Shown: positions 53,136 through 63,260 of the stretch, one piece after another | Layout of the letters: the number at the start of each line of letters is the position of its first letter | How positions within the stretch are numbered: position 1 is the stretch's first letter | NCBI GenBank assembly: GCA_019671005.1 | Contig: JAGYYJ010000131.1 | Location: 1 to 64,000 of the forward strand | Source: Hibiscus mutabilis | Lineage: Eukaryota > Streptophyta > Magnoliopsida > Malvales > Malvaceae | Direction: 5' to 3' | DNA: 64,000 nucleotides | The notes under the pieces: generated by a model | Told to the model about the DNA's origin: nothing | Databases searched by the model: none | The model's input: the letters and a program-made list of their open reading frames with translations, nothing else | Translations under genes and position numbers: made by a program

Positions 53136-54685
53136 TGTTGCGTGTAATAAGTGCTACGTAATTGTGTAAGTATACACGTCGCAAGTAATAAAGTGATATG
53201 AGTATCGAGTATCGTCTCCACAGGGATTGGTTTGGGCCACTTTGCTTAAGTTACTGCACTGTGAAAAGTAAAAACACAATTGATAATAGGAGTTCTAATT
53301 AACGAGTAAGCTAAGAGTAATAAACTAAAAGAATAGATGAAAATAAAAGAGAGAATAGGTCAGGTTATCTTGAGTTGAGGTGTGATAGCCGATTGGATCG
53401 TCTTGGTAAAAGAGTGGAAGGGCAACTCAATTGCCGTGGCAACTTGCACAGCGGGGTTGCCTTGGCAACCAATCGATGGTTGCCTGGGCGACTAGCTGGG
53501 AAACTACTTGGGCGGCTGGGCAGCAACTTCAAGGTTCGGCGGAGCGTTCTTCAATAGTTTCTTCTTATCCCTAAGTCGAAACTCTAGCTACTTGTGCATG
53601 CCTTGATAATACATCCCTACGTGAATGAAGGGTGAACAACAACCAATTTTGCGCTCCTCTTAGCCGTTGAAATCCTTAACTTATTCCTAAGCCGGATTAA
53701 TCTTCACCATCAATAGATTGAATAAAGATCATACTCATTCGTTTCTTGAATCTAACTCTCCCGATATTAGATAAATAGATGAAGTTACGAGATCCTCTCC
53801 CAATTCACTCGCAAACAAGAATAAAAGCCAAGAATGAGTAAACCTTGAATTGAAAGTGCAAACTCTTATTACCTAAACAAAATCCAATTGTTTCTCACAA
53901 CAACAAAACACAATAACCCCAACCAATCAAGTTAGTTCATGGTTGGGTTCAAAATATATACAAAGAATAATCCCCAAACCATGAATGTAATGGAAGCAAA
54001 GAAGAGGAAGAAGAAATCGAACTCTCTCCCCCATGCTCTCTTGTCGAAATTTCTCTCTTCTTGCCCTATGGGGTTGTCAAAATTTTCCCTCCTCTTGCTC
54101 ACCTCTCAAGTCGACGATATGGCCTCTTATTTATAGGGCTAGGTCAAAGTCATTCTTTGAGGAGGAAGTTAAGTTGGAATTAAATTATCTTTAAAGAATA
54201 TAATTCTTTATTATAATTATATTCCTACTAGAACTTCTCCTATCTTCTTGGAATTTAATTCTTCTTTAATCTCTTCATGGAAATCAAATTCCTTTGGGAT
54301 TTAGCTTTGCTCCACGTCATCTTGGGCTTGTCTAGTCATCAATTTTGACTACCATATCACCTTATTCTTTGTCGACAATTGCCCTGGCAACTGGCTCAGC
54401 ATCTTCTTCATGCATTGCCCTGGCAACTAACTCGGCATCTCCTTCATGCATTGCCCTGGCAACTGGTTCTAGCCTTGTTTAGGCAAGTGATTCTGCACAC
54501 ACACAAAAACACACCAAAGCAGCATCTTTTTCCACAAAAATCACCAAGTTATGTAATCAAGCTCAACGGTGGAAAGAAACATGAATTAATGCATGAATGA
54601 CTAATTATGCAACTAATATGAGCTTAAGTCTAACAATAATATGAGTAAAAAGGGTAATAAAAATAGTACTTTTGAACACTTATCA
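53136..54685 (-). repeat. Element F 3' LTR
   Basis: On the + strand it runs from TGTTGCGTGTAATAAG to AACACTTATCA, 1,550 bp. The palindrome-bearing 36-bp array is at 54379-54462, and others at 53431 and 53456. The TATA-like TATAAATA (minus strand) is at 54128-54135. Differences from the other LTR are scattered, a few percent by eye. Confidence 0.9.
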
Positions 54686-55607
54686 CACCCCCAAACTTGA
54701 ACTATTGCTTGTCCTCAAGCAATGCAAACTAACAATTACCTGCCAAGACTTTAATCATCAAAGACATGCTTCAAACTTGAATTCAAACCTCGGAAGCGTG
54801 GCACAAAGTATGATCACCTTTTAATTTTTCAGATAGCAAAAAAATTACCCGGAACAAAACTATAATGCTCGTGACAATGTGTGTGCGTAGTTGTGTACAA
54901 GTTGATTTTCAAGATTCTATGTGAACAATAGGCTTTTATCAATTTAATTACCGGGGTATTTATTTTTATTTTCACTAGAGCCAATTTCGGGCACCTCTAG
55001 CGATTCTTTAATATGCATTAACTACTAGAGCCAGTTTTGGGCAGCTTTAGCATGAAAGTGCATTTACTACTAGAGCCAGTTTTGGGCACCTCTAGCAAGA
55101 ATTTAACTTTTAATTTTCAATTTCAAATTTACCCAAATTTTAAGCAACCTAAGTTCACTAAGTTTCTTTCAATCAACAAGCCACAACCGTGTAAAAAAAA
55201 TTCAGCATCATAGTAAAATTCTAAGTTCTTTTCTTGCAATCCTAAAATTAAAGGTTCTTTCAATTAAGTGCAGTGGCAAAAATTCATCATTGGATATTCA
55301 ACAAGTCTTAAGCAATTAAATCCAATTAAAGGCATGGCAAGGAACATATGCAACCTATATGTGATTGCTAACGATGAATGCAATTAAACATGAAACTAAC
55401 TAGAAACCAACACCCCCCAAACTCGAGAGAAGCATTGTCCTCAATGCATGTAAGAGTGAAATAAAATTTAAAAGAAACTAAATGAAATGAGTTAGCCGGA
55501 GAGGTCGTCACCTCGAGTGATAAGTTTTCTTCGTGCGTTTGCTTGATTCATTTTTCAATCGGTGGTTGAATGCTGGTACCGCGTGAATAGCATTGCTTTG
55601 ATTTGAT
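54686..55607 (-). other. Element F 3' untranslated region with hairpins
   Basis: No gene. The minus-strand purine tract AGTTTGGGGGTG adjoins the LTR (54686-54697), and a second, GAGTTTGGGGGG-like tract lies near 55414-55425. Three hairpin units lie at 54974-55000, 55024-55050 and 55070-55095 (plus-strand form CTAGAGCCAATTTCGGGCAC). Overall organisation matches B and D. Confidence 0.75.
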
Positions 55608-55963
55608 CTATGCTTGCCGATGCAGGTTCACTTGCATGGGCATCAGTAGTTGCCGAAGCCATTGTTGTTGCCTGGGCATCGCCAGTTTCTGTTGTGGTTG
55701 CTGTGGCAAGTAGTCGGCAGTAAATTTCCTTAGCATTGTGGTTGTGAGTCTTGTTGTGGAAAAGAAAACCTGGAAACTAAAGATAATGAAGAAAAATAAA
55801 ATATCTCCTAAAAATTCCAAAAATAAATAAAGAGAGAAAAAAAATAACCGAAAATAATAGAAAGAAAAAAAAATAGTTCGAAAAAAAAGGAAAATAAAAA
55901 TAAAAAGAAAGTATCGAAAGGAGAACATGCTCATGCATCTCTTAAGGTGTCAACTTCTTTGTT
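55608..55963 (-). pseudogene. Element F third-ORF remnant
   Basis: On the minus strand a 108-codon frame ends in LRKFTADYLPQQPQQKLAMP, then RQQQWLRQLLMPMQVNLHRQ. The same phrase MLRKFTIDYLP starts the third-ORF tail in B (19108). The first half of the frame is TTTTC-rich spacer translated as Phe-rich sequence and is probably not coding. What remains is a stub of the third ORF without its body. Confidence 0.5.
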
Positions 55964-56700
55964 TCATTCTACATGGGCACCGTTGTAGTGCTTCAATCTC
56001 TGTCCATTAACTTTGAATTCATGTTCGTCGGTACTGGACTTGATTATCACAGTATCATGGGAGAATGGTTTGACAACTTCGAATGGTCCCGACCATCTTG
56101 ATTTTAGTTTTCCTGGGAAAAGTTTTAGTCGAGAATTGAATAAGAAAACTAGTTGCCCTGGCATGAATTGTCGCGACAATAGTTTCTTGTCGTGCCATTA
56201 CTTTGTTTTCTCCTTGTAAATTTGTGCATTGTTATAGGCGAGTGCACGAAATTCTTCTATCTCGTTGAGGTACAACAAACGCTTTTGTTCGACACTTTCC
56301 TAATCCATATTCACGGTCTTGATTGCCCATTGGTTTGTAGGTGATATTGCCCGTCCTCTGGCAACGATCAGATTGCTTGTAAAACTCTTGGGCATCTTTG
56401 TACAGTGTTGACCAATACAAACTGGATTGCAAAACTTTGGCCGTGGTACGAGTTCCTCCAAAATGTCTTCTATAGGGTGAAGAATGGCATTGTCGGAGTA
56501 CATTCTGTTACTCCTCTTCAGGGACACATCGGCGTATAACCTGATCTGCACATTGTTTAAACAAAAGAGGCTCATCCCAAAAGTAATGCTTAGCATCATG
56601 GCGGAACCGCTTCTTCCCTTGGTGAGTAAGGCCATAAGGTAAAATACCACAAACAAGGAAATTAACTAAATCCGCGTACCAGGGTATTGCCGAGGCATGT
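55964..56700 (-). pseudogene. Element F integrase fragments, core deleted
   Basis: On the minus strand, the order is the zinc region (LFKQCADQVIRRCVPEEE, then LYKDAQEFYKQSDRCQRTGN, where the first zinc Cys of CDRC is Ser), and a jump from the phrase GNIT straight to an out-of-family stretch (KAFVVPQRDRRI). The DDE core is absent. The C-terminal tail follows at 56179-55964 (RQFMPGQLVFLFNSRLKLFP and KSRWSGPFEVVKPFSHDTVI). Integrase activity is therefore impossible from this copy. Confidence 0.8.
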
Positions 56701-57140
56701 GCTGCCGTGGCGACTACTCCCAAGGTTGCCGAGGCGTGTGCGTCTAGAGTTGCCGAGGCATACACATCCATGGTTGTCGAGGCGTGCGTATCAGTAGTTT
56801 CCGTGGCGTCGAGGCATGCGCATCCATGGTTGCCAAGGCATCAGGGGTTGTTGAGGCGTGCGCATCCACGGTTGCCGAGGTGTGCGTATCAGGAGCTGTT
56901 GCGGCGTCGAGGGTTGCCGAGGCATGCGCATCCATGGTTGCCAAGGCGTCAGGGGTTGCCAAGGCATGCGCATCCATGGTTGCCGAGACGTGCGCGTCAA
57001 GAGCTGCTGCGGAGTCGAGGGTTGCCGAGGCGTGATCATCCATGGTTGCCGAGGCGTCAAGGGTTGCCGAGGCGTGCACATCCATGGTTGCCGAGGCAAC
57101 TAAAAGTTGTTCATCCGGGAATGCATCGCATATCTCTAAA
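56690..57140 (-). repeat. Long coding tandem repeat between RNase H and integrase (F)
   Basis: About 450 bases of short units of GGTTGCCGAGGCGTGCGCATC-like sequence (plus strand). On the minus strand they code for repeats of DAHASATM, DASATM and DAHALATP type within a 157-codon frame (57217-56744). It is roughly three times as long as the repeat in B or D. The flanks are the RNase H tail (ENQVPDHLSRLERNREED) and the integrase start (IPWYADLVNFLVCG), so only the spacer has expanded. Both strands have open frames because the units have a length that is a multiple of three. Confidence 0.85.
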
Positions 57141-58045
57141 TCCACGTCCTCCTCCCTATTGCGTTCTAAACGTGATAAGTGATCGGGCACTTGATTTTCT
57201 ATTCCTTTCCTGTGCATTGGCCTAGGACTACTCCTACCACGAAATCACTTGCATCACACATAAGCTCAAAAGGTAGCGTCCAATCTGGTGGAACGACAAT
57301 GGGTGCCGAGGCAAGCTTTTCCTTTAGGGTTTTGAATGCTTGGGCGCACGAATCATCAAAATTGAAGACTTTATCTTGGTGAGGGTAATCTCTCGATCAC
57401 GTCCACCTTGGCTTTGTCTACTTCAATTCCCTTGGATGAAATCTTGTGGCTGAGCACTATTCCTTCATCTACCATAAAATGGCATTTCTCCCAATTAAGG
57501 ACTAAATCGGTTTCTTCACATCTTGCCAACACCTTCTCTAAATTGCCAAGGCAACTGTCGAAGTCACTACCCAAAAACGAAAAAAGTGTCCATGAAGATC
57601 TCAAGGAAGTCTTCGACCATGTCAGAAAAGAGTGTCATCATGCATCTTTTAATGTTACTGCATATCTGAGAAAACTTGAGAAGGGTCATTTCCGATACTT
57701 CTTATAGTCCATCTGCACCCTTCATCGGGTGACAATATTGCCCAAAAAGAGTTTGGCCAATGTGCTTGCCTCTACTCCCTTTTGCGTTACCATCGTGGAG
57801 GTGTCTTTCTTCTTTGTTCGCTTGTAGTCCATGTATACTCTCCACCTTGCTACTATTCCCGAAGGTACAAATATATTAATAGGAAAAATTATATCCATTC
57901 TCAACCATTCAATTACGTTATTCTTGTCGACTTCTATCATGGTTGGATGTAGCCTTTGTTGTCGTGGCAATTGCTGCTCAAGCCAATTGCCGTGGCAATC
58001 AGTTGCCAAAATTTGCTGTAAGTCAAGGGAAGAACCAATTTTCAA
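57141..58045 (-). pseudogene. Element F reverse transcriptase and RNase H fragments
   Basis: On the minus strand, 58045-57722 holds a weak RT N-terminal remnant (VIEWLRMDIIFPIN, RWRVYMDYKR). After a gap, 57604-57371 holds the RT end (VFSFLGSDFDSCLGNLEKVL, ARCEETDLVLNWEKCHFMVD, GIEVDKAKVDVIERL), and 57380-57215 the RNase H start (APIVVPPDWTLPFELMCDAS). The catalytic MDD box and the middle of RNase H (between DFVVG and GIENQVPDHL) are missing. These are internal deletions, and the remaining parts are in family order. Confidence 0.8.
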
Positions 58046-58050
58046 AAGCT

Positions 58051-59106
58051 TTACTTAATCCAAACACCGTTTTCTTTTGGCCTCTCAAACATCTCCATCA
58101 GTAGAGATTTCGATGGCTTCAAATCTACCAACCTCGGTTCCTCAAGACATACCTGCAATGGACGAGGTGAGTTTTTAAAGAATTCAAAAGGTTCAACTAT
58201 TACCTGCTCATATTCTATTGGCAAAGTATTATCATCTTTTTGATCTTGCATGTGGTCGTGTAATTGCCGTGGCAATTGTAGATGAGGGCAATCTACAGAT
58301 TCTTGCTTCAACATCAACGTTGTAACCTTCTGGGCATCAGGTTCCTCAGAATTTGCTATAGTATTGTTGTTCTCAGCTTCACTGAGTGTTGTCGTGGCAT
58401 TGCTCTGTTCAAGCTCCTCAATCATTGCCGAGGCAATTTGTTGTTCAGGCTCATCATGTGTTGGGCAGTCTCTTTCATTGGCATCCTCTTGACTTTGAGG
58501 TTCTAGTTGTTCCCCACACATCGAAGAGCTTTCTTTGTATTGCTCCTTATCCTCTTGCCTTGGGACGTCAGTATCCTTAGGAATGAATTTTTGGTGCATG
58601 TTATCCATTACATATGTAGATCTCCCCAATTGATCTTCTGAATCCCCTAAGGTTGCATCCCACTGAGCTATCCTCGTATCCATAGATTTTGATAGCTCTC
58701 GAATCTCTTCAATTGATCCGTCAAGTCTAGCCAAGGAAGCTAGTAACGTTTCGTCCAAGGAATTGGAATGCTTTTGAAAAGGACTACATTGCGATGGCAT
58801 ATCTGTTGCTGCAGCAAAATTGTTATGGTAAAAAAAAAATTGAGCTTTTTGACCATACCATGAAGAATTTTGCTGCTGGTTCTCTCTATGGTCCTCCATG
58901 TAGTTACATGAACCGAAAATGTGAGGGCAATTTTCAAACACATGAGGTTCTCCACACATAGCACAAGATTTTTCCACGGTATAAGTTCTTTGGGATTTTC
59001 TCGGTTGGTATAGGTAATCATCAAAGGGTGCAAGAAACTCTTGATTGGATTGATTTATATCTTCCAACATCATCTCTCGAATAGATTGGCTTTTATTTCC
59101 CGACAT
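58051..59106 (-). CDS. Element F gag-like ORF without capsid domain
   Basis: An uninterrupted frame. The longest reading starts at 59220, but the first ATG with a plausible protein start is at 59106 (MSGNKSQSIREMMLEDINQS), giving about 351 residues; the upstream 38 residues are leader-coded and hydrophobic by chance. A zinc knuckle of CX2CX3HX4C form (CAMCGEPHVFENC) lies at about residue 50. A helical middle follows (SLDETLLASLARLDGSIEEI, RELSKSMDTRIAQWDATLGD), then a long acidic, Gln/Glu-rich region. The capsid domain of B and D gag is absent. The end (PFEFFKNSPRPLQVCLEEPR) precedes the protease in relatives. An intact frame in a deleted element suggests recent constraint or youth. Confidence 0.75.
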   Translation of the reverse strand: MSGNKSQSIREMMLEDINQSNQEFLAPFDDYLYQPRKSQRTYTVEKSCAMCGEPHVFENCPHIFGSCNYMEDHRENQQQNSSWYGQKAQFFFYHNNFAAATDMPSQCSPFQKHSNSLDETLLASLARLDGSIEEIRELSKSMDTRIAQWDATLGDSEDQLGRSTYVMDNMHQKFIPKDTDVPRQEDKEQYKESSSMCGEQLEPQSQEDANERDCPTHDEPEQQIASAMIEELEQSNATTTLSEAENNNTIANSEEPDAQKVTTLMLKQESVDCPHLQLPRQLHDHMQDQKDDNTLPIEYEQVIVEPFEFFKNSPRPLQVCLEEPRLVDLKPSKSLLMEMFERPKENGVWIK

Positions 59107-59228
59107 GTTGATGTTCCTTAACTTGTAGCGCACCAAAATTTTGTTTTGATAAAACAAACAAAAAGAAAAGTTAATAAAACTAAGAGAAAAAAATGCAATA
59201 ACAAAAACAACTAACACCAATTGCTAAT

Positions 59229-59245
59229 CCCCGGCAACGGCGCCA
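59229..59245 (-). other. Primer-binding site of element F (tRNA-Asp type)
   Basis: On the minus strand TGGCGCCGTTGCCGGGG, an exact match to the expected tRNA-Asp 3' complement. It lies six bases from the LTR end. The sites of B and D each carry one change. Confidence 0.88.
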
Positions 59246-59251
59246 AAAACT

Positions 59252-60801
59252 TGTTGCGTGTAATAAGTGCTACGCAATTGTGCAAGTATACACGTCGCAA
59301 GTAATAAAGTGATATGAGTATCGAGTATCGTCTCCACAGGGATTGGTTTGGGCCACTTTGCTTAAGTTACTGCACTGTGAAAAGTAAAAACACAATTGAT
59401 AATAAGAGTTCTAATTAACGAGTAAACTAAGAGCAATAAACTAAAAGAATAGATGAAATTAAAAGAGAGAATAGGTCAGGTTATCGTGAGTTGAGGTGTG
59501 ATAGCCGATTGGACCGTCTTGGTAAAAGAGTGCAAGGGCAACTCAGTTGCCGTGGCAACTGGCACAGCGAGGTTGCCTTGGCAACCAATCGATGGTTGCC
59601 TGGGCGACTAGCTGGGCAACTACTTGGGCGGCTGGGCAGCAACTTCAAGGTTCGGCGGAGCGTTCTTCAATGGTTTCTTCTTATCCCTAAGTCGAAACTC
59701 TAGCTACTTGTGCATGCCTTGATAATACATCCCTGCATTAATCAAGGGTGAACAACAACCAATCTTGCGCTCCTCTTAGCCATTGAAATCCTTGACTTAT
59801 TCCTAAGCCGGATTAATTTTCACCATCAATAGATTGAATAAAGATCATACTCATTCGTTTATTGAATCTAACTCTCCCGATATTAGATAAATAGATGAAG
59901 TTACGAGATCCTCTCCCAATTCACTCGCAAACAAGAATAAAAGCCAAGAATGAGTAAACCTTGAATTGAAAGTGCAAACTCTTATTACCTAAACAAAATT
60001 CAATTGTTTCTTACAACAACAAAACACAATAACCCCAACCAATCACGTTAGTTCATGGTTGGGTTCAAAAGATATACAAAGAATAATTCCCAAACCATGA
60101 ATCTAATGGAAGCAAAGAAGAAGAAGAAGAAATCGAACTCTCTCCCCCTTGCTCTCTTGTCAAAATTTCTCTCTTTTTGCCCTATGGGGTTGTCGAAATT
60201 TTCCCTCCTCTTGCTCACCTCTCAAGTTGATGATATGGTCTCTTATTTATAGGGCTAGGTGAAAGTCCTTCTTTGAGGAGGAAGTTAAGTTGGAATTAAA
60301 TTATCTTTAAAGAATATAATTCTTTATTATAATTATATTCCTACTAGAACTTCTCCTATCTTCTTGGAATTTAATTCTTCTTTAATCTCTTCATGGAAAT
60401 CAAATTCCTTTGGGATTTAGCTTTGCTCCACGTCATCTTGGGCTTGTCTAGTTATCAATTTTGACTACCATATCACCTTATTCTTTGTCGACAATTGCCC
60501 TGGCAACTGGCTCGGCGTCTCCTTCATGCATTGCCCTGACAACTAACTCGGCATCTCCTTCATGCATTGCCCTGGCAACTGGTTCTAGCCTTGTTTAGGC
60601 AAGTGATTCTGCACACACACAAAAACACACCAAAGAAGCATATTTTTCCACAAAAATCACCAAGTTATGTAATCAAGCTCAACGGTGGAAAGAAACATGA
60701 ATTAATGCATGAATGACTAATTATGCAACTAATATGAGCTTAAGTCTAACAAAAATATGAGTAAAAAGGGTAATAAAAATAGTACTTTTAAACACTTATC
60801 A
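59252..60801 (-). repeat. Element F 5' LTR
   Basis: Same boundaries as the left LTR, TGTTGCGTGTAATAAG to AACACTTATCA on the + strand, 1,550 bp. TATA-like TATAAATA (minus strand) lies at 60244-60251, and three palindrome units at about 60495-60580. Followed by the TSD GTTTC. Confidence 0.9.
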
Positions 60802-60806
60802 GTTTC

Positions 60807-61783
60807 TCCCATAATAGAGATTGTTCATGGTGGACCAAGGGTTCTTTGACTTGACGATAGGGGATTCAGTTCCAGAGTTCCATCCCGAGGCTAGACCGGG
60901 GACAGTAGAAGAAGGATCGTTAAGAGACTTGAGGTCAGATTCGGCAAGCTGTGTCAGTCCTGGTAATGAGCGAGGGGGAGTACAAGAGTTAAAGAAGCAA
61001 ATGGCCGAGACAATGAACTAGATAAATGCTATGATGAAAAGTAAGCAACCTGGCGAACTTGGAGGAGAATCGATCAAGGATCAGAACGTAGAACAGAATG
61101 GTCAGAATGTTAATATAGACAACACCGTTAAATACGACAAGTTGAATCCTTTTGTGATCAATATCAAGAAACAGATAGGTGGCATATTTGGGGCTGAAAC
61201 CCATTAAACAGAGACAAGACTTGTAGAAGCCCGAGAATCAAATGATGTGAAGAGGCATTGTCCTATACCTATGAAATACACCAAGCTGTTTTCGTTTCTC
61301 ATTAAAAGGAATCTTATCATACTGGTGAAGTCTGTACCTAAGAGACTTCCTTATCCGAAAGGTTACAACAGTCGTATCTGGTGCAGCTACCACATAGGGG
61401 GTTCGAGTCATCACACTGAGAACTGCGGAGCCCTGAAGAACAGAGTTCAAGATCTTATCAGGATGAGAGTTTTGGGTTTCGAAGACGGACAACCCTGATT
61501 CTACAAGGAGCCAGCCGCTGCTCAAGGGGCAAAGTCAAAAAAGGGTCAATGCCCAGTCCAAGGTTCGGGTAACACAGAAGTGAGTCACTCAAGTGAGACA
61601 AATTCAGGAGTTGAGAGTAAAAGCATCTCAGAAGATGAACTTGCATTCGAGTACGGCCAACTCAAGTAGGAGAGGTATGATCTGAGCAAAACAATGAAGA
61701 GTATACAAGACGAGTACCAGAAGTTGCACTTTGAATTCAAGAATGTCGGTCTGGGTGACACCTCTAAATAATGGGTTAATGGA
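60807..61783 (+). pseudogene. Element E gag-like region, first part
   Basis: After F, the frame from 60821 (VDQGFFDLTIGDSVPEFHPE, ELKKQMAETMN) continues in the same phase past a TAG at 61019-61021 and a TAA near 61205. It reaches a stretch ending CPIPMKYTKLFSFLIKRNLI, YPKGYNSRIWCSYHIGGSSH and HTENCGALKNRVQDLIRMRV. The last is the CxYHxGxxxHxTExC signature found downstream of capsid in Ogre/Tat gag proteins. It then becomes acidic and Ser-rich (NSGVESKSISEDELAF). Its place before the capsid-like part at 62543 is unusual. Confidence 0.7.
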
Positions 61784-62206
61784 ATGATTCAGCTAAAGAA
61801 CGATTTGCAATGTTGGAAGTGGAAATGCAAGACTAATAAAAATAAAGCCAAATCATTGTCACAGAAGCTGAAAGAAGCCGAGAACCAACGCGACATCCTC
61901 CAAAGTGAGTTGGAAAGCAGTCTGGCTATGGACGAGATCTTGAAATCAAGTCTACAACAGAAAGGGGAGGAATCTCAAGCCCTTCAAATGGAAAACGCAG
62001 CACTCAAAGAACAGATAGAAAGGCTCAAGACTTCTTTTCGTACCAACGAGATTCGTGCTGAAGTGTATAAGCAGGCCATGTATGAAAGTTTCAAAGAAGT
62101 AACTGTCAGGCTACAAAAGGTCGAGCAGAAAATACAAGAGAAAGACAAAGACATGAAGATTGTTATGACTCAAGCGCGACAAGTGGCTCAACAGGAGCAG
62201 ATTTAG
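61784..62206 (+). CDS. Element E coiled-coil ORF segment
   Basis: This 140-codon open frame, in phase with 60821, has heptad-like Leu/Ile/Met patterns: AKSLSQKLKEAENQRDILQS, ELESSLAMDEILKSSLQQKG and ALQMENAALKEQIERLKTSF. It has no transmembrane or catalytic motif. Similar coiled-coil stretches occur in the extra ORF upstream of gag in some Ogre/Tat relatives of dicots, so I take it as the end of that ORF. The stop TAG at 62204-62206 is followed by a few in-frame codons to 62275. Confidence 0.6.
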   Translation: MIQLKNDLQCWKWKCKTNKNKAKSLSQKLKEAENQRDILQSELESSLAMDEILKSSLQQKGEESQALQMENAALKEQIERLKTSFRTNEIRAEVYKQAMYESFKEVTVRLQKVEQKIQEKDKDMKIVMTQARQVAQQEQI

Positions 62207-62500
62207 ATGATACAGCAACACCGATAAGCAGAATATGGATCCAACTTTGGACCTCGAAGGAAAGCTGATGAGACTATTGAATGAGGTCAAGGAATTAGGA
62301 GCTAGAGCTCACCGCTATCTGTAAAATCCTAATACCTGATGTAATGAAATCTTTTGGTCTGAATGAAAGATGTTCTATGGGGACAAATCACTTGCGAAAT
62401 CAATACCTTATTGCATTCATGCATTACATTTGCATCAAATCCTTTGCATTGTTTAATGATTTTATCATTGCATGGCACTTCATCATTTAATTTATGGGGT
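62207..62500 (+). other. Spacer before element E gag
   Basis: No gene seen. It contains CATTGCATTCATGCATTACA-like phrases (62412) with repeated ATGCAT/TGCATT motifs, which often lie between the extra ORF and gag in such elements. It may contain a start region for the gag frame, but I cannot identify it. Confidence 0.45.
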
Positions 62501-63260
62501 TCGATGACAGAACTGGTTGAGAAAATAGAATGAACTAAGGAGTTGAGGCTTGAGCTGCTAGAGGAAAGAATCGAGAAAGAGCTAAAAAAGAAAGAAAAAG
62601 TAGATGTTTTCAATACAAGGGAACTCTGTCTAGTCCCTGATTTGGTCATTCCTCCAGATTTCAAGATTCCTCGATTTGTGCTGTATGACGGAACTAGCTG
62701 CCCTAAGGTTCACCTGACCATGTTTTGCAGAAAATAGAGGGATACATGAAGAATAAAAAGATGCTGATCCACTACTTCCACGATAGCCTAGCGAGACCTG
62801 CAGTAGTGTGATATAACCGTTTGAGCAGAAACCAAGTTCGATCATGGGGTAACCTTGCTAATGCTTTCTTGAGTTAGTACATATATGCTTTAGACTTAAC
62901 GCCCTGTCGTCAGTTTTTTCAGAATGATAAAATGAGACCAAATGAAAGCTTCAAGGAATATGCATTAATGTGGCGATGTTCGGCAACCCAAGTGCAGCCT
63001 TCTATAGCAGAAGAAGAGTTGACTCCTCTGTTCCATGCAACGCTTCTCTCTCCTTTCTTCGATATGATGTTGGAGAGATCAAGAAGTAGATTCGAGGATT
63101 TTATGACGATTGGAGAGAGGATAGAATACGTAATCCAAGAAGGAAAATTATGGTCTAAGGACCGAACTGAAGAGAAGGCAGTTGAAGACAAAGAAGTAAA
63201 TAAGTGTCACCTCCAAGGTTCTCGTGGCCTTAAAAAGAAGAAGATAGGCTGACACTTCGG
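62501..63260 (+). pseudogene. Element E gag capsid-like region
   Basis: Ogre/Tat gag phrases are clear. In 62543-62737: LCLVPDLVIPPDFKIPRFVL, YDGTSCPKVHLTMFCRK; a one-base shift follows near 62735, then MKNKKMLIHYFHDSLARPAV and RNQVRSWGNLANAFL. From 62932: RPNESFKEYALMWRCSATQV, QPSIAEEELTPLFHATLLSP, FFDMMLERSRSRFEDFMTIG and ERIEYVIQEGKL. Stops include TGA at 62809 and TAG at 62876. The role is particle assembly. It is a decayed copy. Confidence 0.8.

Larger units (their letters stand above)
53136..60801 (-). mobile_element. Short Athila derivative F with internal deletions
   Basis: On the minus strand, 7.67 kb, with two LTRs of equal length (1,550 bp) and a perfect TSD GTTTC (53131-53135 and 60802-60806). 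It has an exact tRNA-Asp primer complement, a 389-codon gag-like ORF, fragments of RT, RNase H and integrase with the catalytic cores deleted, a long tandem repeat linker, an integrase C-terminus and a hairpin array. The LTRs, primer site and purine tract are intact, but no enzyme core is. It must have moved using enzymes of relatives such as B or D. Confidence 0.9.

Noticed and set aside
56707..57225. 172-codon plus-strand frame across the F tandem repeat
   Set aside because: The minus strand is the coding strand, with integrase and RNase H flanks. The plus frame is open because the repeat units are multiples of three.
58051..59220. Signal peptide at the start of the longest F ORF reading (MVLVVFVIAFFSLSFINFSF)
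   Set aside because: These codons lie in the leader between the primer site and the likely ATG at 59106. The hydrophobic run is probably translated untranslated sequence, so a secreted product is not supported.
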